Shown here piece after piece: positions 46,963 through 59,477 of a DNA stretch of 64,000 nt. Position 1 is the first letter of the stretch. The number at the start of each line of letters is the position of its first letter. Origin of the DNA: Siphonodentalium dalli (lineage: Eukaryota; Mollusca; Scaphopoda; Gadilida; Siphonodentaliidae); the NCBI GenBank assembly GCA_032622095.1, contig CP136067.1, positions 178,470,556 to 178,534,555 of the forward strand, in the 5' to 3' direction. The translations under genes were made by a program, and so were the position numbers. The notes under the pieces are model-generated. The model worked only from the letters and a program-made list of their open reading frames with translations, was not told the origin of the DNA and searched no databases.

Positions 46963-47513
46963 CAACAGGTTAGCCCGCCACTGGCGTTGTTGGTCAGAAA
47001 CATGACATTTTAAAAATTATTTTGTATGAAATCCCCCCTTCCCTTCCTATGAACGACAGCACAACACGCATTTTTTGTTTTTCATGAATTAATTCATGGT
47101 ACCCGTCCCTCAAAGACTGACCCGATGAAAAATTCCCCTGTTCCTAGGACATATATGACACAACAACCCATTCTGCCTTTTTAATCGAGATAATTGCATT
47201 CCGCGTTTCGTTTTGCATCCGTATTTTACGCATGGGTAGCCGTTTAGCAGCTTCGATTGTAATAAAGAGCGTTGATCCTTAACACCTCCGAATATGGTCA
47301 ATATAAAGATCGTTGATGCCTTAACCCCCGAAGTGGCGTTTGCGGTGATTTTGATGATTGGGAGTGGAGAATCGGTACTCAGAGCTTGTCCAAAATGCGA
47401 CGTCGACGATCCCCGTGGGTTTTTACACTTATATACGAAATTTGGTCTCGATCGGTGCAGCCGTTTTCGATTGTATGAAGTACACATATACGGAAGTCTC
47501 AAAATATATAGTA
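46963..47513 (-). mobile_element. Helitron-like unit 3
   Basis: The CTAG terminus is mutated here (CAAC in plus orientation). A TGCGGTGATTTTGATGATTGGGAGTGGAGAA block is shared with units 19 and 20. Confidence 0.65.
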
Positions 47514-48769
47514 CTAGCAGGTTAGCCCGCCACCGGCGGCTTGTCCGAAACATGACATTTTTTTTTAATTTTTAGCTCCACGCGTTTCAATAAGAAAATT
47601 TGTACCCGGTAGCTCCACCCGTTTCCGAGATCTGGTCTGCGCATGCGCGAAGCTGGCGTCGCACGGGCTCGGCGACCCGATAAAATTTGTACCCGGCGCA
47701 AGATACATTCACAAAGCAAATTTCAAGTCGATAGCTCCACCCGTTTCCTAGATCTCGTCTGCGCATGCGCTGCACGGGCGTCGCACGGGCTCGGCGACCC
47801 GATAAAATTTGTACCCGGCGCAAGATACATTCACATACCAAATTTCAAGTCGATAGCTCCACCCGTTTCCGATATCTCGTCTGCGCATGCGCTACACGGG
47901 CGTCGCACGGGCTCGCCAATACGACTGCGACGACCACCTGGTCAAACTACACTCACGTACCAAGTTTTGTCCCGATCGGTCGAGGTGTTGGTATCTGATG
48001 CAAAAGACGAAATTGTGAGTGTTGGTCAATAGTCCCCGCCGTGAACCTCATCGTCGCAAAGAGCGGACAGTCAATTAACCCCGTTGTGAACCTCAATCAC
48101 CAACGCGACGTAAACATGTGTTGCGTTCTAAAAATAGGAAAGCACTTTCTCTCTGCATAATTCTGCAGATGCTAATAACGTTGCTCCCCTTAGGTAGCAA
48201 TATCGTTGTTGTTGATATTTACGGCTTGGGGGCTATTTTCTTATTTAGCAAGTTTGAGCTCAATCGGTTCGAGTCTATAAAGGACACACTCATATATATG
48301 ACACTTCCCGTGGGTAGCAAGTTTGAGCTCAATCGGCATTCCCTGGAATTTCCCGTAGATTGGCAGATTCCAGTAGCTTTATAACGGTATATCTGGGGAG
48401 AAATCTGATGGTATATTCGTGATTATCTGGGATGATTTCGGTATATACCGTAGGTATATACTGTAAAAACAAAGCGCGCCATCCGTGCTCGCATGGAATA
48501 AATTTCGAGCGATAACGTTTGCGTTCCCGTATAACTCTGCAGATGCGAATAACGTTGAATGGGAAACAGACGCTCTTTATAGAGATGCGTCAACAACAAA
48601 CGCTCATTAAATAATCACTTGATTAACCCCCGCCGTCCCTTTGCGGTGATTTGAGATTGGAGAACGGGTGCTCTGAGCTTCTCTAAACCGCGACCACGGT
48701 CGTGTCGGTTGGATTTGACACTTACATACGAAATTTGATCTCAATCTGTACACGTGTTTTGGATTCTAT

Positions 48770-48808
<39 letters not shown>

Positions 48809-48829
48809 GAAGTCTCAAAATATATAGTA
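47514..48829 (-). mobile_element. Helitron-like unit 4
   Basis: Three GCGCATGCGC-centred modules of about 115-125 bp lie at 47605-47900. The 47825 onward part is the start of the tandemly duplicated 5-kb block. A CA microsatellite lies at the unit's 5' end. Confidence 0.7.
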
Positions 48830-49812
48830 CTAGCAGGTTAGCCCGCCACTGGCGGCATTCGTCCCATGGCTTTGTTTCAGAAACATGACATTTTTGAAAT
48901 TGAATTTAATATTTTTTAAATTTAATATATTTTGTTTCTGAATTGTTTTTTATTGTTAATTTTTTTTAATTTTAAATTGTTTTAATTAAATCGTAAAATG
49001 TTTTGTTTCTGGCGGAAAAAATTACCCGTAGAAATCCCCCCTTCCTAGGAACGACAGACAACGCATTCTTTGTTTCGTGAAATCTCTCTACGATAACATT
49101 GCATTGAATTTAAAACAAACGCTTCCCGTCGTGAAATCTGTCTTCGGGTCGTTGTTGTTGGCATCACGGCTCCCCGAAAACTCTCACATTGCCGAAAACG
49201 TGTATTTAGTAATATCGTTGTTGTTGATATTTACGGCTTGGGGGCTATTTTCTTATTTAGCAAGTTTGAGCTCAATCGGTTAGAGTCTATAAAGGACACA
49301 CTCATATATATGACACTTCCCGTAGGTAGCAAGTTTGAGCTCAATCGTCATTCCCTGGAATTTCCCGTAGATTGGCAGATTCCAGTAGCTTTATAACGGT
49401 ATATCTGGGGAGAAATCTGATGCTATATTCGTGATTATCTGGGATGATTTCGGTATATACCGAACAAAGCGCGCCATCCGTGCTCGCAGGGAATAAATTT
49501 CGAGCGATAACGTTTGCGTTCCCGTATAACTCTGCAGATGCGAATAACGTTGAATGGGAAACAGACGCTCTTTATAGAGATGCGTCAAAAACAAACGCTC
49601 ATTAAATAATCACTTGATTAACCCCCGCCGTGCCTTTGCGGTGATTTGATATTGGAGAACGGGTGCTCTGAGCTTCTCTAAACCGCGACCACGGTCGTGT
49701 CGGTGGGATTTGACACTTACATACGAAATTTGATCTCAATCTGTACACGCGTTTTGGATTCTATGAAGTACACACACACACACACATATACAAAGTCTCA
49801 AAATATATAGTA
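48830..49812 (-). mobile_element. Helitron-like unit 5
   Basis: Nearly identical to unit 11. It carries the AT-rich block TTTAATATTTTTTAAATTTAA and the CAAGTTTGAGCTCAATCGG pair. Confidence 0.72.
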
Positions 49813-50624
49813 CTAGCAGGTTAGCCCGCCACCGGCGGCTTGTCCGAAACATGACATTTTTATATATTTTTTTTTTATTTTTAGCTCCACGCGTTTCAAT
49901 AAGAAAAATTTGTACCCGGTAGCTCCACCAGTTTCCGAGATCTGGTCTGCGCATGAAAATTTGTACCCGGCGCAAGATACATTCACATGCCAATTTTCAA
50001 GTCGATAGCTCCACCCGTTTCCGAGATCTCGTCTGCGCATGCGCTGCACGGGCGTCGCACGGGCTCGGCGACCCGATAAAATTTGTACCCGGCGCAAGAT
50101 ACATTCACATAGCAAATTTCAAGTCGATAACTCCACCCGTTTCCGATATCTCGTCTGCGCATGCGCTGCACGGGCGTCGCACGGGCTCGGCGACCAGATA
50201 AAATTTGTACCCGGCGCAAGATACATTCACATAGATAATTTCAAGTCGATAGCTCCACCCGTTTCCGAGATCTCGTCTGCGCATGCGCTGCACGGGCGTC
50301 GCACGGGCTCGCCAATACGACAACGACCACCGCCTGGTCAAACTACACACACGTACCAAGTTTCGTCCCGATCGGTCGAGAATCGTAGATTTGTATGAAG
50401 TACAACACACACACAAACATAAATATATAAGAGAGATATGTAAATTAGATAGATTGTATCAAAATATATAGGAGAGATATGTAAATGATCTACACACCAT
50501 TACTGGTGTTTGTCAAAGTTTAGTGGGGTATATCAATACTCATTCACGATCATATCATTGAGGTCCGGAGGGTGTGGGCTATCTCTCGAATACAAGGAGT
50601 TCTCAAAATATATAGAAGAGAAGA
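49813..50624 (-). mobile_element. Helitron-like unit 6
   Basis: Nearly identical to unit 12. Four GC-rich modules are followed by an internal remnant of a 5' end (CAAAATATATAGGAGAGA at 50451) and about 150 bp of extra sequence before the outer 5' end. Confidence 0.7.
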
Positions 50625-51657
50625 CTAGCAGGTTAGCCCGCCACTGGCGGCATTCGTCCCATGGCTTTGTTTCAGAAACATGACATTTTTGAATATGAAT
50701 TTAATATTTTTTAAATTTAATATATTTTGTTTCTGAATTGTTTTTTATTGTTAATTTTTTTTAATTTTAAATTGTTTTAATTAAATCGTAATTTTTTATG
50801 TTTCTGGCGGAAAAATTTACCCGTAGAAATCCCCCCTTCCTAGGAACGAGAGACAACGCATTCTTTGTTTCGTGAAATCTCTCTACGATAACATTGCATT
50901 GAATTTAAAACAAACGCTTCCCGTCGGGAAATATGTCTTCGGGTCGTTGTTGTTGACAACAACAACGACCCGAAGACAGATTTACTTGTTGGCAACACGG
51001 CTCCCCGAAAACTCTCACATTGCCGAAAACGTGTATTTAGTAATATCGTTGTTGTTGATATTTACGGCTTGGGGGGGGGGGGCTAATTTCTTATTTAGCA
51101 AGTTTGAGCTCAATCGGTTAGAGTCTATAAAGGACACAATCATATATATGACACTTCCCGTAGGTAGCAAGTTTGAGCTCAATCGTCATTCCCTGGAATT
51201 TCCCGTAGATTGGCAGATTCCAGTAGCTTTATAACGGTATATCTGGGGAGAAATCTGATGCTATATTCGTGATTATCTGGGATGATTTCGGTATATACTG
51301 TAAAAACAAAGCGCGCCATCCGTGCTCGCAGGGAATAAATTTCGAGCGATAACGTTTGCGTTCCCGTATAACTCTGCAGATGCGAATAACGTTGAATGGG
51401 AAACAGACGCTCTTTATAGAGATGCGTCAAAAACAAACGCTCATTAAATAATCACTTGATTAACCCCCGCCGTGCCTTTGCGGTGATTTGAGGTTGGAGA
51501 ACGGGTGCTCTGAGCTTCACTAAACCACGACCACGGTCGTGTCGGTGGTATTTGACACTTACATAGGAAGTTTGAGCTCAATCTTTACACGCGTTTTGGA
51601 TTCTATGAAGTACATACATACATATATACGAAGTCTCAAAATATATAGTATTGAAGA
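50625..51657 (-). mobile_element. Helitron-like unit 7
   Basis: Nearly identical to unit 13. It differs from units 5 and 11 by a perfect 43-bp palindrome (50935-50977). Confidence 0.72.
50935..50977. repeat. Perfect 43-bp palindrome
   Basis: Two 21-base arms (GTCTTCGGGTCG...) face each other across a single A. Repeated at 55904-55946 in the duplicated copy. Confidence 0.92.
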
Positions 51658-52199
51658 CTAGCAGGTTAGCCCGCCACTGGCGGCATTCGTCCCATGGCTT
51701 TGTTTCAGAAACATGACATTTTTAAATATGAATTTAATGTTTTTTAAATTTAATATATTTTGTTTCTGAATTGTTTTTTTATTGTTAATTTTTTTTAATT
51801 TTAAATTGTTTTAATTAAATAGTAAATTGTTTTAATAATTTTTTTCTGGCGGAAAAATTTACCCGTAGAAATCCCCCCTTCCTAGGAACGACAGACAACG
51901 CATTCTTTGTTTCGTGAAATCTCTCTACGATAACATTGCATTGAATTTAAAACAAACGCTTCCCGTCGGGAAATCTGTCTGCATAATATTTTGAGTCTGC
52001 CGTACCCGTCGTAATGATCTCGTCTGCGCATGCGCGAAGCGGGCGCCGCACGGGCTCGCCAATACGACAACGTCCACCGCCTGGTCAAACTACACACACG
52101 TACCAAGTTTCGTCCCGATCGGTCAATAATCGTAGATTTGTATTAATGACAAACAGATAGACAAACAGACAGACAGAGGTCTTCAAAATATATATGAGA
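51658..52199 (-). mobile_element. Helitron-like unit 8
   Basis: Nearly identical to unit 14 apart from a 12-bp deletion in the CAGA-rich tail of the latter. It fuses the AT-rich interior of units 5/7 to the GCGCATGCGC module type, suggesting recombination between subtypes. Confidence 0.7.
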
Positions 52200-52595
52200 C
52201 TAGCCGATGAGCCCGACGTTGTCCGGGCTATTCAAAAACCAAATTTCAAGTCGATAGCTCTACCCGTTTCCGAGATCTGGTCTGCGCATGCGCGAAGCTG
52301 GCGACGCACGGGCTCGGCGACCCGATAAAATTCGTATCCGGGGCAAGATACATTCAAATACCAAATTTCAAGTCGATAGCTCCACCCGTTTCCGATATCT
52401 CGTCTGCGCATGCGCGAAGCGGGCGCCGCACGGGCTCGCCAATACGACAACGTCCACCGCCTGGTCAAACTACACACACGTACCAAGTTTGGTCCCGATC
52501 GGTGGAGAATCGTATATTTGTATAAATGACAAACATACAAACACACAGACAAACATACAAACAAACAGACAGAGGCCTTCAAAATATATATGAGA
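52200..52595 (-). mobile_element. Helitron-like unit 9
   Basis: First unit with the GCCGATGAGCCCGACGTTGTCCGGGC terminus. It has two GC modules; its duplicate, unit 15, has three. Confidence 0.7.
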
Positions 52596-53798
52596 CTAGC
52601 CGATGAGCCCGACGTTATCCGGGCTATTCAAAAACCAAATTTCAAGTCGATAGCTCTTCCCAGCCCGACGTTGTCCGGGCTATTCAAAAACCAAATTTCA
52701 AGTCGATAGCTCTACCCGTTTCCGAGATCTGGTCTGCGCATGCGCGAAGCTGGCGTCGCACGGGCTCGGCGACCCGATAAAATTCGTATCCGGGGCAATA
52801 TGCATTCACATACCAACTTTCAAGTCGATAGCTCCACCCGTTTCCGATATCTCGTCTGCGCATGCGCTGCACGGGCGTCGCACGGGCTCGCCAATACGAC
52901 TGCGACGACCACCTGGTCAAACTACACTCACGTACCAAGTTTTGTCCCGATCGGTCGAGGTGTTGGTATCTGATGCAAAAGACGAAATTGTGAGTGTTGG
53001 TCAATAGTCCCCGCCGTGAACCTCATCGTCGCAAAGAGCGGACAGTCAATTAACCCCGTTGTGAACCTCAATCACCAACGCGACGTAAACATGTGTTGCG
53101 TTCTAAAAATAGGAAAGCACTTTCTCTCTGCATAATTCTGCAGATGCTAATAACGTTGCTCCCCTTAGGTAGCAATATCGTTGTTGTTGATATTTACGGC
53201 TTGGGGGCTATTTTCTTATTTAGCAAGTTTGAGCTCAATCGGTTCGAGTCTATAAAGGACACACTCATATATATGACACTTCCCGTGGGTAGCAAGTTTG
53301 AGCTCAATCGGCATTCCCTGGAATTTCCCGTAGATTGGCAGATTCCAGTAGCTTTATAACGGTATATCTGGGGAGAAATCTGATGGTATATTCGTGATTA
53401 TCTGGGATGATTTTGGTATATACCGTAGGTATATACTGTAAAAACAAAGCGCGCCATCCGTGCTCGCATGGAATAAATTTCGAGCGATAACGTTTGCGTT
53501 CCCGTATAACTCTGCAGATGCGAATAACGTTGAATGGGAAACAGACGCTCTTTATAGAGATGCGTCAACAACAAACGCTCATTAAATAATCACTTGATTA
53601 ACCCCCGCCGTGCCTTTGCGGTGATTTGAGATTGGAGAACGGGTGCTCTGAGCTTCTCTAAACCGCGACCACGGTCGTGTCGGTGCGATTTGACACTTAC
53701 ATACGAAATTTGATCTCAATCTGTACACGTGTTTTGGATTCTATGAAGTACACACACACGCACACACACACATATACGAAGTCTCAAAATATATAGTA
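52596..53798 (-). mobile_element. Helitron-like unit 10
   Basis: The left part resembles unit 16 and the right part, from about 52850, resembles unit 4. It spans the junction of the 5-kb tandem duplication. Confidence 0.7.
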
Positions 53799-54783
53799 CT
53801 AGCAGGTTAGCCCGCCACTGGCGGCATTCGTCCCATGGCTTTGTTTCAGAAACATGACATTTTTGAATATGAATTTAATATTTTTTAAATTTAATATATT
53901 TTGTTTCTGAATTGTTTTTTATTGTTAATTTTTTTTAATTTTAAATTGTTTTAATTAAATCGTAAAATGTTTTGTTTCTGGCGGAAAAAATTACCCGTAG
54001 AAATCCCCCCTTCCTAGGAACGACAGACAACGCATTCTTTGTTTCGTGAAATCTCTCTACGATAACATTGCATTGAATTTAAAACAAACGCTTCCCGTCG
54101 GGAAATCTGTCTTCGGGTCGTTGTTGTTGGCATCACGGCTCCCCGAAAACTCTCACATTGCCGAAAACGTGTATTTAGTAATATCGTTGTTGTTGATATT
54201 TACGGCTTGGGGGCTATTTTCTTATTTAGCAAGTTTGAGCTCAATCGGTTAGAGTCTATAAAGGACACACTCATATATATGACACTTCCCGTAGGTAGCA
54301 AGTTTGAGCTCAATCGTCATTCCCTGGAATTTCCCGTAGATTGGCAGATTCCAGTAGCTTTATAACGGTATATCTGGGGAGAAATCTGATGCTATATTCG
54401 TGATTATCTGGGATGATTTCGGTATATACCGAACAAAGCGCGCCATCCGTGCTCGCAGGGAATAAATTTCGAGCGATAACGTTTGCGTTCCCGTATAACT
54501 CTGCAGATGCGAATAACGATGAATGGGAAACAGACGCTCTTTATAGAGATGCGTCAAAAACAAACGCTCATTAAATAATCACTTGATTAACCCCCGCCGT
54601 CCCTTTGCGGTGATTTGAGATTGGAGAACGGGTGCTCTGAGCTTCTCTAAACCGCGACCACGGTCGTGTCGGTGGGATTTGACACTTACATACGAAATTT
54701 GATCTCAATCTGTACACGCGTTTTGGATTCTATGAAGTACACACACACACACACACATATACGAAGTCTCAAAATATATAGTA
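53799..54783 (-). mobile_element. Helitron-like unit 11
   Basis: Duplicate of unit 5, offset by about 4969-4971 bp, with only scattered differences. Confidence 0.72.
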
Positions 54784-55593
54784 CTAGCAGGTTAGCCCGC
54801 CACCGGCGGCTTGTCCGAAACATGACATTTTTATATATTTTTTTTTATTTTTAGCTCCACGCGTTTCAATAAGAAAAATTTGTACCCGGTAGCTCCACCA
54901 GTTTCCGAGATCTGGTCTGCGCATGAAAATTTGTACTTGCGCAAGATACATTCACATGCCAATTTTCAAGTCGATAGCTCCACCCGTTTCCGAGATCTCG
55001 TCTGCGCATGCGCTGCACGGGCGTCGCACGGGCTCGGCGACCCGATAAAATTTGTACCCGGCGCAAGATACATTCACATAGCAAATTTCAAGTCGATAAC
55101 TCCACCCGTTTATGATATCTCGTCTGCGCATGCGCTGCACGGGCGTCGCACGGGCTCGGCGACCAGATAAAATTTGTACCCGGCGCAAGATACATTCACA
55201 TAGATAATTTCAAGTCGATAGCTCCACCCGTTTCCGAGATCTCGTCTGCGCATGCGCTGCACGGGCGTCGCACGGGCTCGCCAATACGACAACGACCACC
55301 GCCTGGTCAAACTACACATACGTACCAAGTTTCGTCCCGATCGGTCGAGAATCGTAGATTTGTATGAAGTACAACACACACACAAACATAAATATATAAG
55401 AGAGATATGTAAATTAGATAGATTGTATCAAAATATATAGGAGAGATATGTAAATGATCTACACACCATTACTGGTGTTTGTCAAAGTTTAGTGGGGTAT
55501 ATCAATACTCATTCACGATCATATCATTGAGGTCCGGAGGGTGTGGGCTATCTCTCGAATACAAGGAGTTCTCAAAATATATAGAAGAGAAGA
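54784..55593 (-). mobile_element. Helitron-like unit 12
   Basis: Duplicate of unit 6, including its internal 5'-end remnant. Confidence 0.7.
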
Positions 55594-56625
55594 CTAGCAG
55601 GTTAGCCCGCCACTGGCGGCATTCGTCCCATGGCTTTGTTTCAGAAACATGACATTTTTGAATATGAATTTAATATTTTTTAAATTTAATATATTTTGTT
55701 TCTGAATTGTTTTTTATTGTTAATTTTTTTTAATTTTAAATTGTTTTAATTAAATCGTAATTTTTTATGTTTCTGGCGGAAAAATTTACCCGTAGAAATC
55801 CCCCCTTCCTAGGAACGAGAGACAACGCATTCTTTGTTTCGTGAAATCTCTCTACGATAACATTGCATTGAATTTAAAACAAACGCTTCCCGTCGGGAAA
55901 TATGTCTTCGGGTCGTTGTTGTTGACAACAACAACGACCCGAAGACAGATTTACTTGTTGGCAACACGGCTCCCCGAAAACTCTCACATTGCCGAAAACG
56001 TGTATTTAGTAATATCGTTGTTGTTGATATTTACGGCTTGGGGGGGGGGGCTAATTTCTTATTTAGCAAGTTTGAGCTCAATCGGTTAGAGTCTATAAAG
56101 GACACAATCATATATATGACACTTCCCGTAGGTAGCAAGTTTGAGCTCAATCGGCATTCCCTGGAATTTCCCGTAGATTGGCAGATTCCAGTAGCTTTAT
56201 AACGGTATATCTGGGGAGAAATCTGATGCTATATTCGTGATTATCTGGGATGATTTCGGTATATACTGTAAAAACAAAGCGCGCCATCCGTGCTCGCAGG
56301 GAATAAATTTCGAGCGATAACGTTTGCGTTCCCGTATAACTCTGCAGATGCGAATAACGTTGAATGGGAAACAGACGCTCTTTATAGAGATGCGTCAAAA
56401 ACAAACGCTCATTAAATAATCACTTGATTAACCCCCGCCGTGCCTTTGCGGTGATTTGAGATTGGAGAACGGGTGCTCTGAGCTTCTCTAAACCACGACC
56501 ACGGTCGTGTCGGTGGTATTTGACACTTACATAGGAAGTTTGAGCTCAACCTTTACACGCGTTTTGGATTCTATGAAGTACATACATACATATATACGAA
56601 GTCTCAAAATATATAGTATAGAAGA
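55594..56625 (-). mobile_element. Helitron-like unit 13
   Basis: Duplicate of unit 7, including the 43-bp palindrome at 55904-55946. Confidence 0.72.
55904..55946. repeat. Perfect 43-bp palindrome, second copy
   Basis: Same sequence as 50935-50977. Confidence 0.9.
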
Positions 56626-57155
56626 CTAGCAGGTTAGCCCGCCACTGGCGGCATTCGTCCCATGGCTTTGTTTCAGAAACATGACATTTTTAAATATGAA
56701 TTTAATGTTTTTTAAATTTAATATATTTTGTTTCTGAATTGTTTTTTTATTGTTAATTTTTTTTAATTTTAAATTGTTTTAATTAAATTGTAAATTGTTT
56801 TAATAATTTTTTTCTGGCGGAAAAATTTACCCGTAGAAATCCCCCCTTCCTAGGAACGACAGACAACGCATTCTTTGTTTCGTGAAATCTCTCTACGATA
56901 ACATTGCATTGAATTTAAAACAAACGCTTCCCGTCGGGAAATCTGTCTGCATAATATTTTGAGTCTGCCGTACCCGTCGTAATGATCTCGTCTGCGCATG
57001 CGCGAAGCGGGCGCCGCACGGGCTCGCCAATACGACAACGTCCACCGCCTGGTCAAACTACACACACGTACCAAGTTTCGTCCCGATCGGTCAATAATCG
57101 TAGATTTGTATTAATGACAAACAGACAGACAGAGGTCTTCAAAATATATATGAGA
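56626..57155 (-). mobile_element. Helitron-like unit 14
   Basis: Duplicate of unit 8. Confidence 0.7.
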
Positions 57156-57672
57156 CTAGCCGATGAGCCCGACGTTGTCCGGGCTATTCAAAAACCAAAT
57201 TTCAAGTCGATAGCTCTACCCGTTTCCGAGATCTGGTCTGCGCATGCGCGAAGCTGGCGTCGCACGGGCTCGGCGACCCGATAAAATTCGTATCCGGGGC
57301 AAGATACATTCAAATACCAAATTTCAAGTCGATAGCTCCACCCGTTTCCGAGATCTCGTCTGCGCATGCGCGAAGCTGGCGTCGCACGGGTTCGGCGACC
57401 CGATAAAATTCGTATCCGGGGCAAGATACATTCACATACAAATTTCAAGTCGATAGCACCACCCGTTTTCGATATCTCGTCTGCGCATGCGCGAAGCGGG
57501 CGCCGCACGGGCTCGCCAATACGACAACGTCCACCGCCTGGTCAAACTACACACACGTACCAAGTTTGGTCCCGATCGGTGGAGAATCGTAGATTTGTAT
57601 AAATGACAAACATACAAACACACAGACAAACATACAAACAAACAGACAGAGGCCTTCAAAATATATATGAGA
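57156..57672 (-). mobile_element. Helitron-like unit 15
   Basis: Duplicate of unit 9 with one extra GC module of about 121 bp, evidence that modules are gained or lost by unequal exchange. Confidence 0.7.
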
Positions 57673-58253
57673 CTAGCCGATGAGCCCGACGTTATCCGGG
57701 CTATTCAAAAACCAAATTTCAAGTCGATAGCTCTTCCCAGCCCGACGTTGTCCGGGCTATTCAAAAACCAAATTTCAAGTCGATAGCTCTACCCGTTTCC
57801 GAGATCTGGTCTGCGCATGCGCGAAGCTGGCGTCGCGCGGGCTCGTCGACCCGATAAAATTCGTATCCGGGGCAATATGCATTCACATACCAACTTTCAA
57901 GTCGATAGCTCCACCCGTTTCCGAGATCTCGTCTGCGCATGCGCGAAGCTGGCGTCGCACGGGCTCGGCGACCCGAGAAAATTCGTATCCGGGGCAAGAT
58001 ACATTCACATACCAAATTTCAAGTCGATAGCTCCACCCGTTTCGAGATATCGTCTGCGCATGCGCGAAGCTGGCGCCGCACGGGCTCGTCAATATGACAA
58101 CGTCCACCGCCTGGTCAAACTACACACACGTACCAAGTTTGGTCCCGATCGGTCGAGAATCGTAGATTTGTATAAATGACAAACATACAGACAAACATAC
58201 AGACAAACATACAAACAAACATACAGACAGAGGTCTTCAAAATATATATGATA
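57673..58253 (-). mobile_element. Helitron-like unit 16
   Basis: Contains a duplicated terminus block (GCCCGACGTTATCCGGGC, then GCCCGACGTTGTCCGGGC 74 bp on) and three GC modules. Confidence 0.68.
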
Positions 58254-58807
58254 CAAGCCGATGAGCCCGACGTTGTCCGGGCTATTCAAAAACCAAATTT
58301 CAAGTCGATAGCTCCACCCGTTGTCCGGGCTATTCAAAAACCAAATTTCAAGTCGAAAGCTCCACCCGTTTCCGAGATCTGGTCTGCGCATGCGCGAAGC
58401 TGGCGTCGCACGGGCTCGGCGACCCGATAAAATTCGTATCCGGGGCAAGATACATTCACATACCAAATTTCAAGTCGATAGCTCCACCCGTTTCCGAGAT
58501 CTCGTCTGCGCATGCGCGAAGCTGGCGTTGCACGGGCTCGGCGACCCGATAAAATTCGTATCCGGGGCAAGACACATTCACATACCAAATATCAAGTCGA
58601 TAGCTCCACCCGTTTCCGAGATCTCGTCTGCGCATGCGCGAAGCGGGCGCCGCACGGGCTCGCCAATACGACAACGTTCACCGCCTGGTCAAACTACACA
58701 CACGTACCAAGCTTCGTCCCGATCGGTCGAGAATCGTAGATTTGTATAAATGACAAACAAACAAACAAACATACATACAGACAGAGGTCTTCAAAATATA
58801 TATGAGA
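58254..58807 (-). mobile_element. Helitron-like unit 17
   Basis: The terminal CTAG is mutated to CAAG. An internal duplication of CCGTTGTCCGGGCTATTC occurs at 58319. Three GC modules follow. Confidence 0.68.
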
Positions 58808-59419
58808 CTAGCAGGTTAGCCCGCCACTTGCGGCAATAGTCAGAAACATGTCAATGAGTTAATTTTTTTATTTTTCAATGAGTTAATTGTGCCTTTTTAA
58901 TTTTTTAATTGACATTTTTTGTTTTTAAATTTTACCCGATTTTTTTTGGTTTTTCAATGAGTTAATTGTGCATTTTTAATTTTGTTTTTCAATTTTACCC
59001 GATTTTTTTTTCAATGAACCCGTCCACGACACTTCCCGTATTTAGCAAGTTTGAGCTCAATCGGTTCGAGTCTATGAGGACACACACATATATATGACAC
59101 TTCCCGTAGGTAGCAAGTTTGAGCTCAATCGGCATTCCCTGGAATTTCCCAGTCAATATTTAGCAAGTTTGAGCTCAATCGGTTCGAGTCTATAAAGGAC
59201 ACACTCATATATTTGACACTTCCCGTAGGTAGCAAGTTTGAGCTCAATCGGCATTCCCTGGAGTTTCCCAGTCATCAACGCGGCGTAATTTTGGTACATA
59301 TATAGAGACCAATTGTCCATCGGCTGTCATGTGTAGTAAAGATGTGTTATAAGCCGACATTGCCGTGGGTATGCCCGTTCCTACACGCGTTTTCGATTCT
59401 ATGAAGTACCCACATATAT

Positions 59420-59477
<58 letters not shown>

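Larger units (their letters stand above)
47825..52850 (+). repeat. 5-kb segmental tandem duplication, copy 1
   Basis: Every unit in this block reappears about 4.97 kb to the right in the same order, with differences limited to rare substitutions, an extra module and small indels. The edges fall inside GC modules of the same type. Confidence 0.88.
52800..57880 (+). repeat. 5-kb segmental tandem duplication, copy 2
   Basis: The offset to copy 1 drifts only slightly (4975 at the left, 4969 in the middle, 5077 after the extra module), which implies a recent event or an assembly-induced copy. Confidence 0.88.

Noticed and set aside
48118-48384. 88-residue ORF repeated at 53093-53359
   Set aside because: Its conservation is explained by the 5-kb DNA duplication. 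The sequence is Helitron-like unit interior and other units carry stops in it.
50872-51234. Recurring MKSLYDNIALNLKQTLPV ORFs in units 5, 7, 11 and 13
   Set aside because: They end at different points in different units and no codon-level constraint is visible. Treated as repeat by-products.
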